From the NCBI GenBank assembly GCA_023213395.1, contig CM041465.1, positions 209,319,741 through 209,383,740 of the forward strand: a stretch of 64,000 bases of DNA, given 5' to 3'. A program made the translations under genes and the position numbers. Each line of letters starts with the position of its first letter. Within the stretch, counting starts at the first letter, position 1. The notes beneath the pieces were generated by a model. It saw nothing but the letters and a program-made list of their open reading frames with translations. It had not been told where the DNA came from and searched no databases. Below, piece after piece: positions 1 to 11,814 of the stretch. Source of the DNA: Cycas panzhihuaensis (lineage: Eukaryota; Cycadophyta).

Positions 1-1139
1 ATTAAACTTCAAAGGATTTGATATTATTTTTAAAAGATTTTTAATTTTTTTCATGGGTCATTGGTACATTTTACTGTATATCTTCTCACTCGTTTATTAG
101 ATTAGCCGTCATCTATAGTGTTGGAAAGAAGACTTTGAGATGGTTGCAACAAATGGTCATAAGATATGTTTTAGACAATAGAAGATAGAAAAAAATTTAG
201 GATAAAGTTAATATAATAGCTTCAAACCTCATGTAGGAAGAATTCCATATCCATTTTTAAGAAACTTTCAATTAATTCTAGTTTTTTCTATGGCTCTAAA
301 CATGATGGTAAACTTGTTTTCTGAGTAATGGTGGATGAAAAGTAAAGTTTGGTTTAAAATCAAGCATTTTAAGGCACATTTATGATATTTTGAGGCCTAT
401 TTTAGTTGAAAAAATTCATTAAATGAGAAACATTTAATGAATTTATGACATGAGATATCCTTGATATGCTAGTTTCTCATTTCCCCCTTCGCAATATCAC
501 ATTTAGTTTAATGGATGGCAAAACCCTTAACTAAACATATAGATCACCTAGTTATTGAATGATTTTTTATGATCCACCTATTTTTGGCATACCACACTAG
601 TTGTCGATGTTATCTAGCTAGATGTTGAGTGTAATTTATCTTGTTATAGTTAACTTGCCTTGGCTAAGTAGTTTGACTTATTCTTGGAGTTCGTTATTTA
701 AGATGTGATTTAGTTGTTGACTTGATCTAGTTGATGCTACACTTACACAACATACTTAATTGTGTTATTCCTATAAGTAATTTACAATGATGATATACCA
801 TGTATTTGAAGTAATTTCCTAGTGAACTAGTGATTACAATGGCTAGTTAGCCATGTATTTCGGTTGATGGTCATTATTTTATATGGACTCAAATATCACT
901 TTGCTTAGTTATTGATTTGATGGTTAACAAAATGTTGATCATCCAACTTAATATTGATTGAAAGTAGCCATATAGGTGAAGATATGAAGATGTTCACAAA
1001 ACACTTCATATAAGTTGGTTTTATATAGGTTAATGCTTTCTACATATAAGTGTCTAGTTACAGGTTATTTATAGGTGATACTGCATATAGGATACAGTTA
1101 CAGTTTACAGGTTCCATCATATAGGTTGAAGACATGAAG
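1..1139. other. AT-rich stretch, nothing recognised
   Basis: I see no open frame of useful length, no RNA gene and no clear repeat here. The sequence is AT-rich and full of stops in all frames. Because the next 50 bases read like the end of a copia pol gene, the distal part may be long-decayed retroelement sequence, but I cannot support that from residues. Confidence 0.3.
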
Positions 1140-1188
1140 ATTTGAAGACTTGAGATTAGGTATGATAACATTAAACATTATGGTGGGA
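1140..1188 (+). pseudogene. Probable 3' tip of a copia pol gene plus polypurine tract
   Basis: In one frame this reads like the last residues of Ty1/copia RNase H (FEDLR..LGMITLNI). It is followed by AAACATTATGGTGGGA, which resembles the polypurine tract that precedes the 3' LTR in other elements of this window (AAACATTAAGGGGAGG in B). It abuts the LTR at 1189. No other part of this pol gene is recognisable upstream, so the assignment rests on about 15 residues and the tract. Confidence 0.35.
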
Positions 1189-1658
1189 TGTTAAAACATA
1201 ATGTTTAATATATATAGTGTACACATACACTTCCCACCATTCTCATACATTGAGATATGTGAGATGCACACATATCCATATTATTCCTTTATTAGATTAT
1301 ATAAAAGCTCGTTATATTTAATAGGCTACTCATGAGGTGATCTTACTATATATATGTACACTCACCATTTAAGAACTTGACAAAGGAGAGAGAATAAAGA
1401 TGTAAACCTTATGATCATAAGTAGAGTCTTAATTCCACCTTCTCTCATGGTTTTTTCCACAATGGGTTTTCTACGTATACATCTTGATGTCCATCTTGTG
1501 GTAATGCTTATGCTTGATGATGCATGTTTTATTTTACATTCATGTTGATTAATTTACTATGTGTACATACTCATGAGTTTATACTTCTCTATTATCATTA
1601 TATCTTTTATATTATGGAATTAAAGCTAATTTTAATATTCTACATACATATTTTATCA
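1189..1658 (+). repeat. Decayed copia-type LTR (family P, copy 1)
   Basis: It starts TGTTAAAACATAATG after a polypurine-like tract and ends ..TTTTATCA just before TGGTATTTAAGC (1659-1670), a decayed match to the initiator-Met tRNA primer site. Middle blocks (CTACTCATGAGGTGAT, then TTTTTCC followed by GGGTTTTCTACGTATAC) match the reverse-strand LTR at 7645-8145, so both belong to one family. Having a polypurine tract before it and a primer site after it is unusual for a single LTR. Boundaries are uncertain by some bases. Confidence 0.5.
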
Positions 1659-2904
1659 TGGTATTTAAGCAATTCTGCTATGTAATTTCACATATAATAA
1701 CTTCCTCAAATCGCTTAACTATATCATCTAATGGTGTATAAAGAATATAAACAACAATAATAATGGGTGACAAATATTCATCCTGTTAAAACCTACATAG
1801 TCATCCATCCCTAACACCTTGGGGCTAGAATTTAACTTAGCCTAAGCTTCAATCCATATAACCATAACATATTCTATCTTCTCAAAGTATGAATATATTT
1901 TCCATGGTTATCTTTTCCCTATGTTGACAACTTAATGTAATGTAGAATAGAGAATAATTGACTAGATGAATAGGTTATACTTTTTCTTCAAATAAATAAA
2001 TGGGTTGTTTGCTTTACTATACTAGATACATGGCAAGCTTGGATTCATCGATAACTCCAAGAGGTTATATATCACCTTCATGCATCACCCTACCGACATG
2101 TCATCATAGTGATCAAAAGGCTATCCATCACCCAACAAACCAAAGCATATCACAAAGCTATCAACACTTGATCAAAGGCCAAATTCATTCCACACATAGG
2201 AAATAGTATTCAGTTTAAAATAATAAACAATGTGTAAATGTATACCCTTCAAGAAAAATGGTATTGATGGGCATAATGAATATTTTATATGTTGTTACAA
2301 TGCAATGATCTATTTCCCTAATGGATCTTTTACTACAAAGCATTCATTGTCGATGGTAAATGTATTTTTTCTTAGAGAAGTACCAATAAACACTACCTTT
2401 AAAAGAAATTCAAGAAGCCTTAAGGCCAAGAATTTGATTAATGTTGATGTGATTGAAAATCTTGTAGTCAAATGCCTTGATAACTTTGGAAGGCTCTGCA
2501 ACCTGAACAATAATCAAATGGTAATTTTGGGTTAAATACCATTGTATGGTGCTCTTTTACCAAAGTATTATACGATCATAAATCTTAATTGATGAGATGT
2601 CAATGGTGTCATAGATCAAAATTATATGATACCAAATGTGTGACCCTTATGTCATATAACTCATAACTATATAGTATCAAATGAGATTTGATTATGGGGT
2701 TGGTTGACCTAATATAGGTCGATCTAATGCTCATGGATTAGCCACCCTCCTAAGAAAGGATTGGCCAATCGTATTTGGGCAAACATCCAAATAATCATTG
2801 ATTGAATATTCAAAATTAAGGATTATCTTCCAAACTCAAAATTACTATAAAATTCTAAATCTAGTGGAGGATGTATAATAATAAATAAACATTCAATACA
2901 AAGT
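1659..2904. other. Primer-site remnant and unassigned sequence
   Basis: The first 12 bases (TGGTATTTAAGC) resemble a retroelement primer-binding site (9 of 12 match TGGTATCAGAGC). The rest has no recognised product. A 101-codon plus-strand frame at 2230-2535 is the longest; I do not recognise it and it has no homology cue, so I do not call it a gene. It could be decayed upstream pol of the gypsy remnant that starts near 2905. Confidence 0.3.
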
Positions 2905-4692
2905 AGTCACATTGCCTAGAATTGATAGGCCCTTCATCTTGTACACATCTACTACTGAAGAGTCTCTTAGAGGTATTCTTACCTAAAAGGACAACTTCAA
3001 CTATGAATATGATATCTACTTTATCAATCAAATTTTAATTAGTACTGAAATAAAATACACATTTATTAAAAAAGAATGCCTAGCCTCGGTCTTTACTACT
3101 AAGAAGTTGAGAGACTTTATGCTAAGTAATATTAATCAAGTCATTACTCGGACCAATCCCATCTATCTCCTTCTCACAAAAACTAACTTGACTACACAAG
3201 AAGGTAAGTGAGCCTTTCTCCTCTAGAGTTTTATCTTGAAATGGTTTCTTAAAAATCCAAAAAGCGAATGGTTGTAGCAGAGTAACTCACAACCTGCCTT
3301 TTGCCCAATAAATCATATAAGAAGCTAGATGATTCTCTCCCCAATGAGCATATCTTCTACATGAGTTAAGTTGGTACATTGATATCATCTATTCCTTGGA
3401 GACATAGCCTTATCTTAACAATTCCACTTATAAGAAGAGAAAGAAAATTAATATAATAGTGTGTCATTATGTTATCTTAGGTGATACTCTCTACAATTAC
3501 TCTTTTAATAAACTTATGTTAAAATGCCTTATATCTCCTAAAACTTAGACTATCCTAAAATAATACTATTATGGTATTTGTGATGAGAATTTTAGCATCT
3601 ATGATATGACCTAGAGGATATTATAGATGGGCTACTACTAGCCATATAGTTTACTAATGCCCACACTTATGTTCATAAATGTGATAAGTGCCAAACTCAT
3701 ACTTACCCTACCTATTAATCATCCACCTTAATGAGAGCAATCATCTCTTTGTGGCCTTTCTCTTAATGGGCTCTTCATTTAACTAAGTTGATTTATCCTC
3801 CTTTAGCTAGTGGTCATAAATTCATCCTCACAACTATTGAATACTTGACCAAGTAGAGTAAATCCATTTCTCTCATCATCATGATAAGCAAAGTGGTTAC
3901 CACATTTATCTTCCAACATATTATATGCCACTTAGAGATGTCTAACACAATCATCATAGATAATGGAACCTTATTTCATAATAAATATGCTAAAAAACTT
4001 TATGAGAAGTTTTCCATAATCCATCATATGTCATCCCCACATTATCCTTAAGCAAATGGGAAAGTAGAGGCATTTAATAAGATGTTGGTCAAGATACTAG
4101 CTAAAACCATTTCTTGCTCACATAAGGACTGGCATATCTAATTGTACCCCATGCTATGGTCCTACAACACCTCTATTTGTAACTCCATAAGAATGACACC
4201 ACTCTCTTGTTTATGATAAAAAAGTCATCCTTCCTCTTGAAGTTGAGACCCCTTAATTTATAATTTTCTAAAGAATTCATTAGTGATGAGTAGATATCAT
4301 AAGCCCACCTCCTCGAGTTTGAGTGCCTTAAATTAAGCTCAAGCCATATCAATAAAAATTATCCTTTAAGAAGAAAGTCTAGGATACCTACAATCAAGAA
4401 TGTTTAAAGTAGGGAATAAGGTCTTCAAGCTTGAGTACTTTGATAAAAGACAACAATTTTTTTTCCTATGTGGGGAGGTCCCTATCTTATAGTTGAACAC
4501 CTAGATAATAAGGCCTACTTGATCTCAACTCTAGATGGGAATGAGCTTGAGAATTTCATGAATTCTTGGTTCCTTCATATCTATTATGCATATTCTATTA
4601 TATCACTTTATTCTGCAATGAGCTTAAACTACCATTCACTCCAAAATGAGTATAAACTACCTAAGCCTTTGAAAGGAAGCATTGAGTGTTAG
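2905..4692 (+). pseudogene. Decayed Ty3/gypsy pol (RNase H and integrase), element Q
   Basis: Fragments in several frames follow gypsy pol order. About 2905-3215 gives RNase H (PFILYTSTTEESL, then KKECLASVF, KKLRDFML). About 3640-3700 gives the integrase zinc-finger tail (HKCDKCQTH). About 3750-4200 gives the integrase core, with SGHKFILTTIEYLTK, the middle Asp region (IIIDNGT) and the E-helix region (ANGKVEAFN, where Glu stays). At 4468-4692 a 74-codon frame holds the C-terminal segment (GGPYLIVEHLDNKAYLISTL.GNEL). The wording resembles the Tat/Athila side of gypsy rather than chromoviruses, which is inference. Many stops and frameshifts make it clearly dead. No LTR pair was found. Confidence 0.65.
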
Positions 4693-4873
4693 AAAGTGAA
4701 AAGTATCCCAATTTAGAGGAGGAGGGAATTACTCTAAGAGACTAATTTATGACAAGGTTGATAGATTCCTAGATGTCTTTGTAGCCTACAGGGCTAGCTC
4801 GTTGTCATGCCCTACAAACCTGCCTCTTATTGAGTGAGTTTCACCACTTGTTTAATAAATAATAGGTTTTCTT

Positions 4874-4949
4874 TTGGGTATGTGTCATGTCCATAAGTGT
4901 CCATTCAGTGGTTGGGTATGTGTCATGTCGATAAGTATTTTTATGACAC
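4874..4949. repeat. Short direct tandem repeat, 38-bp unit
   Basis: TTGGGTATGTGTCATGT occurs at 4874 and again at 4912. The following bases (CCATAAGT versus CGATAAGT) also match, and then the copies diverge. It looks like a local duplication. Confidence 0.7.
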
Positions 4950-5350
4950 TTCCTAGATATTACACTTAGATTCTATTCAACCTCCCATAAGCAAAATCAA
5001 CAAAATCTAAGGGCCATTCTCATAAACCCTTTATTAGTTATTCCATTTATCAAGTAGGCTATCCAACTTTAAGTTTGCACAGATTAATTTTATGATTCTC
5101 TTTGTATTTTTATCTAGATCTAGATGACTCATCTATGCTCTCTACTACTCTTTACTTTATGTTAAAGCTTTACTTCTAGTTGAGTGTTACCCTAACTAGT
5201 TCCATCATAACTATACACTCTCCAATCACACATTCTAATAAAGGAGGATAAAATAGAGGTAATAGGATAGGAGTCATTTATCCATGAGTAGCTGTCTAAT
5301 GTAAAAGGTGTATTCACATTTACATATAAATATAAAGAGTATAATTATGA

Positions 5351-5370
5351 TACATGTATATATACATGTA
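5351..5370. repeat. Perfect 20-bp AT-rich palindrome
   Basis: TACATGTATATATACATGTA is its own reverse complement. It is flanked by ATTATGAT (5344-5351) and ATCATAAT (5388-5395), which could form an outer stem. In sequence this AT-rich it may be chance or a microsatellite product. Confidence 0.6.
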
Positions 5371-7633
5371 AGAATATGATGTGTATAATCATAATACATC
5401 TAGTGTGGCCTCAAAATCTCCTTAAGCACTCGTAATACTCTATTGAGCTATAATCATCTCTCCCCATGCTCATGGGTTAAACACACGTCTCCTCCCCCTC
5501 CCCCTTAACTCACTAGTATCCAATACTACCATGGACACTTTGTGATGGATGTGCTCCTCCACTTATGCCCCCATGCCTACCTCTATCTCAGCATCCCTAG
5601 GTCCCTCTAGTCTTTGACTACTTTAAGTCATATACTCTCATGTTTGGGCATGGAATCAAGCTCTTTAAGTAAGACTTATCTAGCTTCATCTCATATGCTT
5701 ATGCCTCTAACTCTCTATTCCTTAATTATAGCTTAAGTCACATGTATCTAGCTTGAATGGTTAGTGTTATGTAAGCTCTTTCTTACCATAGAGTGATACT
5801 TAGCTCTCAATCTATATTAGGGGAAAGTTAAGGCCATAAACAATTGGTCACACTCTATCTAAGGCTTGTCTCAAACTTTACCTATTAGCACTCCATCCCC
5901 TACATTAAAACAATACTAGAAGAGTGTCAATTCATGTTGTTGTCTTGGCTCCTCCCCCTCCACATCAAAATCCTAAGTGATTTTGACGTAAGGGTCCCAA
6001 ATGAACTCCCTTGATAATGTCTAATCTAGACCTAGCATTGTAATGATGTGCACCCTTACCTCCCCTGGGTTATGCTTTTGCATATGCATCCTTCATTAGT
6101 TGATAATGAGTTCATCTGCTCTAAGCTTTCTCATTAGCCCCTTTAATGAAGTTTTAGTAAAATGATAAAAAATCCATCCCAATAGTAGAGAATAATAGGA
6201 AAATCTAGCTCCACCCCTCCTTCAAATACCATAAATCTACTTAAATATTGAACTCATTATCACAGAGGCCCAATTGAACCTTGTGCCCCTCTCACTTTAC
6301 AATGATGGGCACCTATCCCCTTAACACTACTATGTAGTTTTTCTTGCAAGATATTTAGAATAAGATCACCAATGTTTTCATCCTTTGTACCAACAAGATC
6401 TCTATTACATCGTGAATTGTCCATATCATCACCCTATGCCCTAAGCAATGAGCTCGCAACTCACTAAGTAAAGACTAGCCTTTGTCTTGATCTTGTCTAG
6501 GGGCATTAATACTATTCTCACCATTTTTCTTCTACATAATGCCCCTAAAATTCTCCTCTCGTCTTTCAAGGTAACTTGTAGGTCCCCCAACCCTCAAAAT
6601 ATAAAGATTCCAATACTAGGTACCTAATGGATGAACAAATCTACTATAAGGTTAATGTTAATAACTATTTAGGTAGAGTAGCAGGCACTTAATAGCCCAC
6701 CTCTATGCAAAATTACATGATCTACCTATGTCATCTATATTACTAGGTACTTCAACATCCTCCCCTCATTATCTTGGGCCTTAATATGCCCTAATATCTA
6801 TAAAGCAAGATAAACAACATCAATATTTCTATATATAATATCTTAAAAAAATAAAAATCACTAAAAGAGCTGAAAAAATATGTTAATTCTTTTTCTCAAT
6901 TTTTTCTACTTTCATGGAATTACATAGTAATATTTCTTTAGGTATTATAAAAATTATAGGGTACCATAAAATTATTTCATGGCACCCTTGTAATCTTCAT
7001 AGTTGGGCTTAGAAATTTCATGGCATCCTTTAGTATTCCATGGTGCCATGCTGCAAAACATAAGAAAATATATTTAAAAGTTAAAATTATACCATTTTAA
7101 GTGCTTCTAATGGCCAACTCGTGTAGTACAATATTAAAGGATATTCTTACTCTCGTTTTATAAAAAATAGGCAGCACTTTGCCCTCTATTTAGTTGTTTT
7201 ATGCTAAATATATATAACCTAAGTTGAAAATCAATCAAACATATATATTTATTATATAAAAAAAATAGTTTAGTGGGTTTTACGTTGCCAATAAGTGGGT
7301 AGTGAATCTATCTCATCCCAACTCCTCAATATAATAAGTGGCTAGAGAAATGACTACCTGATTTCTTTGAAACACTTAAATCTCCCATGAACTACCTTTG
7401 GTTTTCTAATTGTAAATGGTAAAACTAAAATAAGTTTTCCCTATTCTATAGATTTTGTTTATCATTTTTCCTCCATTTTCAACCTTGTTTCTTTCATTTT
7501 GATCTCATTTTTAAGCTATGGTATAGATCTTTTCAATTTTTTGCTCATATCTAGTGTTCTTTCAAGTTTATTAATTCCATCAAAATCATGTAGATATTTT
7601 AAAAGAGGTTTTATATATTGAAAATTTTGAATT

Positions 7634-7644
7634 CTTTGATACCA
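7634..7644 (-). other. Primer-binding-site-like sequence next to reverse LTR
   Basis: On the minus strand this reads TGGTATCAAAG, followed by AATTC. It matches the initiator-Met tRNA primer site in 9 of the first 11 bases and abuts the end of the LTR at 7645-8145. LTR copy 1 is followed by a related sequence (TGGTATTTAAGCAATTC). Confidence 0.45.
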
Positions 7645-8145
7645 TCAAGAACACACTCATTTATACAATAGAAACATATTAATAAAATATAATGAATCAA
7701 TTATATAATGAGGATTATGTACATAATTCACGTAATGTATGACCAATATATCAAGCAATATCATGAATATAAAGTAATGAACATCACTATAATGAACAAT
7801 AAGTATGTGTCATAGGAAATAATAGATTTGTATATAGAAACCTAAGATAGGAAAAATCACAAGAGAATGTTGGAGTCAATAACTCTAATTTATTATGATT
7901 TTTAAATGATTACATCTCCAAGCTTCATCATTTCTCAAATTCCTAAATAGCATGTATACATATTTATAGATTATATCACCTCATGAATACCCTATAATAT
8001 CTTTAAGCCTTTTTATCATCTAATAGGATGTATACATAAATATGTATATATGCCATATCTATCATTATTGTTGGGTGTAAGATTGTATCAGACCATAACC
8101 TTACATTAAATATTATATATATGAGAATGATTGCATATTCTAACA
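7645..8145 (-). repeat. Decayed copia-type LTR (family P, copy 2)
   Basis: Read on the minus strand it starts TGTTAGAATATGC after a polypurine tract (AAACATTAAGGGGAAG) and ends ..GTTCTTGA before a primer-site-like sequence. The ATTCATGAGGTGAT block and the TTTTTCC..GGTTTCTATATACA block match the plus-strand LTR at 1189-1658. The last dinucleotide is GA rather than CA, which fits decay. Confidence 0.55.
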
Positions 8146-8250
8146 CTTCCCCTTAATGTTTAATATCTTTAATTTATAATCTTTATCTTCATCCTTGTTC
8201 TTCAATTCTTCATGCTTTTCTTGTATGTTAAAATTTATATCAAATTTGTA
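8146..8250 (-). pseudogene. 3' tip of a copia pol gene and polypurine tract
   Basis: On the minus strand one frame stays open up to the tract and reads KHEELKNKDED.. to ..KILNIKGKC. This resembles the final residues of copia RNase H (compare the end of E's pol, RLNIINSKEEC). The tract AAACATTAAGGGGAAG then abuts the LTR. Upstream pol is not recognisable. Confidence 0.4.
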
Positions 8251-9249
8251 ATAAGTTGTATCAAATTAAATCAATTTGTATAAAGTTGTATTGCCTATAA
8301 CCTATTAGTCTATCAACATCATACTTACCTCCTACAAGCAATTAACCTATAATAATTTATAGTTAACTGTGATTATCAATGACTAACTATAAACCATTGT
8401 GACTAACCACTTGTAAACTTATAAACTAATAATCAATCAACTAAATAACTAATTTTAGTTCATGGGTTTTACTTGTTATATTTATATGAAGGTTTCTCTT
8501 TAACAACTTCATATCTTTACATGTAAAGTTGTGATCAACCAACACTATCAATCTATTATCTCAACAAAATCTTATAAATAAAAATGATTACTGATGTTTA
8601 TATAAAATAATAACTATCTACTAAAATATATAGATAACCAACTATTATAATTGTTAGTTCTCTATGATGTATTTCTTATACGTGATTCATTAGTATATAA
8701 AACAAACTATCAAAACAAAACTAATCATTAGGCTAATATGTTGTACAAGAATAATATAAATATCTTACCTCTTGTATACAAGAATAACAACACTTATTGT
8801 ATGTTTACAAAAGTGTTTTATAAAACCTTTTCTTGCCTCTTATATATAAGATATATATATGTGCTTTCTCTATCTATGCTAGTAACTTACTATTAGTAAT
8901 TAATAAAATTTTATCAACTAATAATTAATAATCTAAACATACTAGAATAGGGCATACCACTTAGCTAAGTCAAACTAGTTGTAATAAGGTAATGTAAATA
9001 GTATACTCTCATGCCTCTTATCATACATGATAAGTCATATTTTCCGATGACAAGCATATATCTAATATCAACTAACCTCTTTAATAGTTTTTTTTTGTAC
9101 CAAATAATTAAATATATGAGACTTCTTTTTTATATCTCATAAATAAGTGGATAATAACATCATCTCATCAATTCTCCAACAAACAACTAGTCTTTCATTA
9201 ATTAAAATTAGGTGGTGTCATTAATTATTATATGCACAACAAATTAGAT
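8251..9249. other. Unassigned AT-rich stretch
   Basis: Mostly A/T with short repeats such as ATATATAT near 8850. There are no coding motifs on either strand. It may be the decayed body of the reverse element whose 3' LTR lies at 7645-8145. Confidence 0.3.
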
Positions 9250-9544
9250 GATCATGATGAAGGAGCCCAGGGACAAAATAGAGCAATTATAAGGTTGCTA
9301 TATTGAAAATATTAACAAATATCTAAAATAATAATGGTGTTCAAAAACACCTTTAGTCCAGAGACCTCTTATTTATAATCAAGATGTTGGGAGGGAAGCT
9401 ACCATCAACTGATACTTTTATAAGTCAAAAAATAATAAAAAATACATACCTAACAACTCAAATGACTAAAGTCGATTGTGGCAGTCTCGTGGCATTATTA
9501 ATAATTATGTATACTTAATTAGAGAAAAATGAATATTAACCCCA
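9250..9544 (-). repeat. Probable 3' LTR of reverse copia G (outer end undefined)
   Basis: On the minus strand a strong polypurine tract (TATGGGGGGAGAATAT) at 9545-9560 is followed by TGGGGTTAATATTC, which I take as the LTR start. The far end (lower coordinates) cannot be fixed because no second LTR copy was found. The limit given here is approximate. Confidence 0.4.
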
Positions 9545-9560
9545 ATATTCTCCCCCCATA
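9545..9560 (-). other. Polypurine tract of element G
   Basis: Minus-strand TATGGGGGGAGAATAT lies directly after the last RNase H codons and before the LTR. This is the plus-strand primer position in LTR elements. Confidence 0.6.
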
Positions 9561-9960
9561 ATGGTCATTTCGTACAACTCTAAGCTTATCTTTGAATTTG
9601 TGGAATTTAATTTTTTTGAGTGCCTTTATAAATATATCTATTATCTGGTCTTTTGTGTTGTAATAAACTAATTTAATTTCACTTGCTTGAACAAATTCCC
9701 ATATGAAGTGATATTGTATCTCGATGTATTTAGTCCTTCCATGGAAAATCAGATTGTGTATCATCCGAATAGTACTCTAATTGTCACACCATATTTTAGT
9801 AGAACCATCTTATTTCATTTAGAGATCATGAAGTAAGCAATGTAGCCAAATTATTTCGTATGCACCTGATACTGTTGCCTTATATTCTGCTTTAACTATG
9901 GATAAGGAGACGATACTTCATTTTTTATATAATTAGATTCCGTCACTTGACTCATAAGGG
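9560..9960 (-). pseudogene. Copia RNase H remnant of element G
   Basis: The minus-strand frames give the conserved end of Ty1/copia RNase H: SIVKAEYKATVSGAYE, then IWLHCLLHDL, KIWCDN, FHGRTKYIEIQYHF, and a tail that runs into the polypurine tract. Family comparison (A, C and E in this window have LSSTxxEYKA.. and HARTKHIEVHHHFI) makes the identity firm. There are at least three stops (including one in place of Gln after WCDN). The RT domain that should precede it is missing: the sequence passes from post-integrase linker to RNase H within about 200 bp. Confidence 0.75.
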
Positions 9961-11244
9961 TAAAGTTAATTTAATTTGAAGAAGTGGATCTCCTTTCAAA
10001 GTTATTGTCCAATATATTGTGTAAGTCATGGCCTCTTTAGACCCATTTAAGAAACCTTTGAAATTGAACGAAGGTTCTCTCATTACTAGGTCTTGATATA
10101 TCATCATTTTACCTTGATTCCTGTCTAGGTGGCATATATGTGGACCTTGGAGATGAATCAAAATTAATTACAATATTCTTATATTTATCTTGATTAAAAT
10201 CTGGTTGATAGAAGTCATCTTCTTTGAATACAACATCCCTGCTAATAAAAACCTTCCTTTCCTTTGGATCATATACCTTATAGAATTTTGACACGTTATT
10301 ATATCTAATAAATATGTACTTTTTGCTTTTATCATTAAGTTTCCTTTTCTATTCTGGAATGTGGACAAAAGTAAGGCATCCAAATACTCTCAAGTGTTGA
10401 ACGTTAGGTTTGTGACCTGCCCATACTTCTTCTAGTGTCATCCACCTAAGGGCTTCGGTGGTACACTTATTTAGGAGATATACTATAATACGAATAACTT
10501 TTACCTAAAATTCATATCATAATTTCCTATTCTTAAGCATATACCTAGCCATTTTAACTATAGTGTAGCTCTTATGTTTAGCTACCACATTCTGTTGTGG
10601 AGTGTAGGGGTTTGTATATTATCTTCTAATACCATGGTAGGTATAATAGGCATTGAACTCATTGGAAATAAACTCTCCCCCGTTATTTGACCTAAGGTAA
10701 AGTATTGTATGGTTACTTTAATTCTCTACAAAGGATTTGAAGTCCACAAAGCACTGAAATGTATTTGATTTAAATTTTAAGAAGTATACCCATGTCTTCC
10801 TTGTATAGTCATCAATAAAAGTAGGAAATATTTTGCTTTTGCTAGAGATTGGACATCCATTGGACCATAAAGATTTATGTAAATTAGTTGAAGTGGTACC
10901 TTAGCTCTATAGCTTCCATCTAGAAAGCTTTCTCTATGTTGTTTGCCTAGGAGGCATCCTTTACATATATCCTTATCAACTTTACTTTGGGGTAGACCTT
11001 CAACCATATTCATTCTTTTCATGAGAGCTAGGCTTCCATAGTTTAAATGGACAAACCTTTTATGCCACATATCACTATTAGTTTTGGTTGATGTCTTTAA
11101 TGCATGATTAACTAAAGGGAGTATGACCAACTTAAAGAGTCTATCACTAGTCATCTTACATTTAGCTATAACTTCTTTATTCAACCTTTTATCCTTAATG
11201 GTACAATCACTATTATTAAAGATAACTTTATAATCTTGATCCAT
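9961..11244 (-). pseudogene. Copia integrase remnant of element G
   Basis: Minus strand. A 155-codon frame (10777-11244) holds the pre-integrase zinc-finger region (MWHKRFVHLNYGSL, then CKGCLLGKQHRESF) and the first part of the core, where the expected catalytic Asp context HTDLxGP reads YINLYGPM (Asp lost). About 10540-10700 gives the second part: RSNNGGEF (Asp to Asn) and PYTPQQNVVAKHKS (Glu to Lys), so all three catalytic acids are altered. About 10109-10294 holds the linker with VYDPKERKVFISRDVVF. The frame is broken repeatedly. It ends at 11244/11245 where forward element F begins. Confidence 0.75.
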
Positions 11245-11607
11245 TATTTGTCCAAATTAAAGGGAAAGGTACTATTATTGTCTCAATTAATGGTAAAATA
11301 AAAAAAAATAGAGAAGTCTTTTATGTTCTTGCCTTAAAAAGAAATCTTTTGTCTGTATCCCAATTAAGAAAAAAGAGACCTAGGGTCATTTTTAACGAAG
11401 ATGGAAGCTATCACATTCGTGAGATGAAGAATAATAGGATTGTAATTGCAGAAAGAGTGAAAATTGACAATCTCTACTAATCGATTTTCACTCTCGTTCT
11501 ACCTGTTCATTTTGTAAAATCTCCTGCTGTTAATAGCCCCATCAATAAAATTTGGCATTCCAAGTATGGACACATTGCAAATAGATGATTAGAATTATTA
11601 AAGAATT
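11245..11607 (+). pseudogene. Copia F: protease end and pre-integrase domain (left part)
   Basis: The frame reads FYVLALKRNLLSVSQLRKK, then FNEDGSYHIREMKNNR, then IWHSKYGHIANR. This is the typical run from the end of copia protease into the integrase zinc finger (first His pair visible). There are stops after DNLY and after ANR. It ends at the target site of element A (GAATT, 11603-11607). Confidence 0.75.
11603..11607. repeat. Left target-site copy of element A (GAATT)
   Basis: GAATT here and AAATT at 40764-40768 flank element A and match at four of five positions, as expected for an old 5-bp target duplication. Confidence 0.55.
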
Positions 11608-11803
11608 TTCAGAAAAAAAAACTTCAATATGAAAATGGAATGCCATAATTATGTGAGAGAGACTCTCTCTTTATACATACATCAATAATTTATAACCGAT
11701 CATTGTCGATAAGTCATATGTTTGACACTTGTCTTTATTACATAAAAGGGGGGTTTATTATATAACCCTCATAATGGTCTAGATAAAACATTACCTTTTA
11801 ACA
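11608..11803 (-). repeat. 3' LTR of element A
   Basis: It matches 40570-40763 along its length (for example AAAATGGAATG, CTCTCTCT, CATCAATAATTT, CCCTCATAATGGTCTAGATAAAACATTACC). The two copies have roughly 190-196 bp and differ by a modest number of substitutions. The end next to 11608 is blurred by an A-run (TTCAGAAAA versus TGTCAAAAA). Confidence 0.85.
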
Positions 11804-11814
11804 CCCTCTCTTAA
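11804..11814 (-). other. Polypurine tract of element A
   Basis: Minus-strand TTAAGAGAGGG sits between the end of pol and the 3' LTR. It is the same position and type as TTAAGAGGGGG in C. Confidence 0.75.

Larger units (their letters stand above)
4693..7633. other. Long unassigned, AT-rich region
   Basis: No coding region was recognised. A purine-rich run at about 4716-4728 (AGAGGAGGAGGGA) could be the polypurine tract of element Q, but no LTR start follows it clearly. The stretch 5400-6750 is C-rich on the plus strand and may be decayed minus-strand retroelement coding, but I could not identify a motif. 6800-7600 is AT-rich with poly-A/T runs. Confidence 0.3.

Noticed and set aside
2230-2535. 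101-codon plus-strand frame, possible small protein
   Set aside because: No homology cue, lies in decayed transposon sequence, and an overlapping minus-strand frame of 66 codons suggests it is chance.
4860-4950. Possible CRISPR-like direct repeats
   Set aside because: Only two adjacent copies without spacers, in eukaryotic DNA; it is a simple tandem duplication.
5400-6750. C-rich stretch considered as minus-strand gypsy gag/env coding
   Set aside because: I translated parts on the minus strand and found many stops and no motif firm enough to name; left as unassigned.
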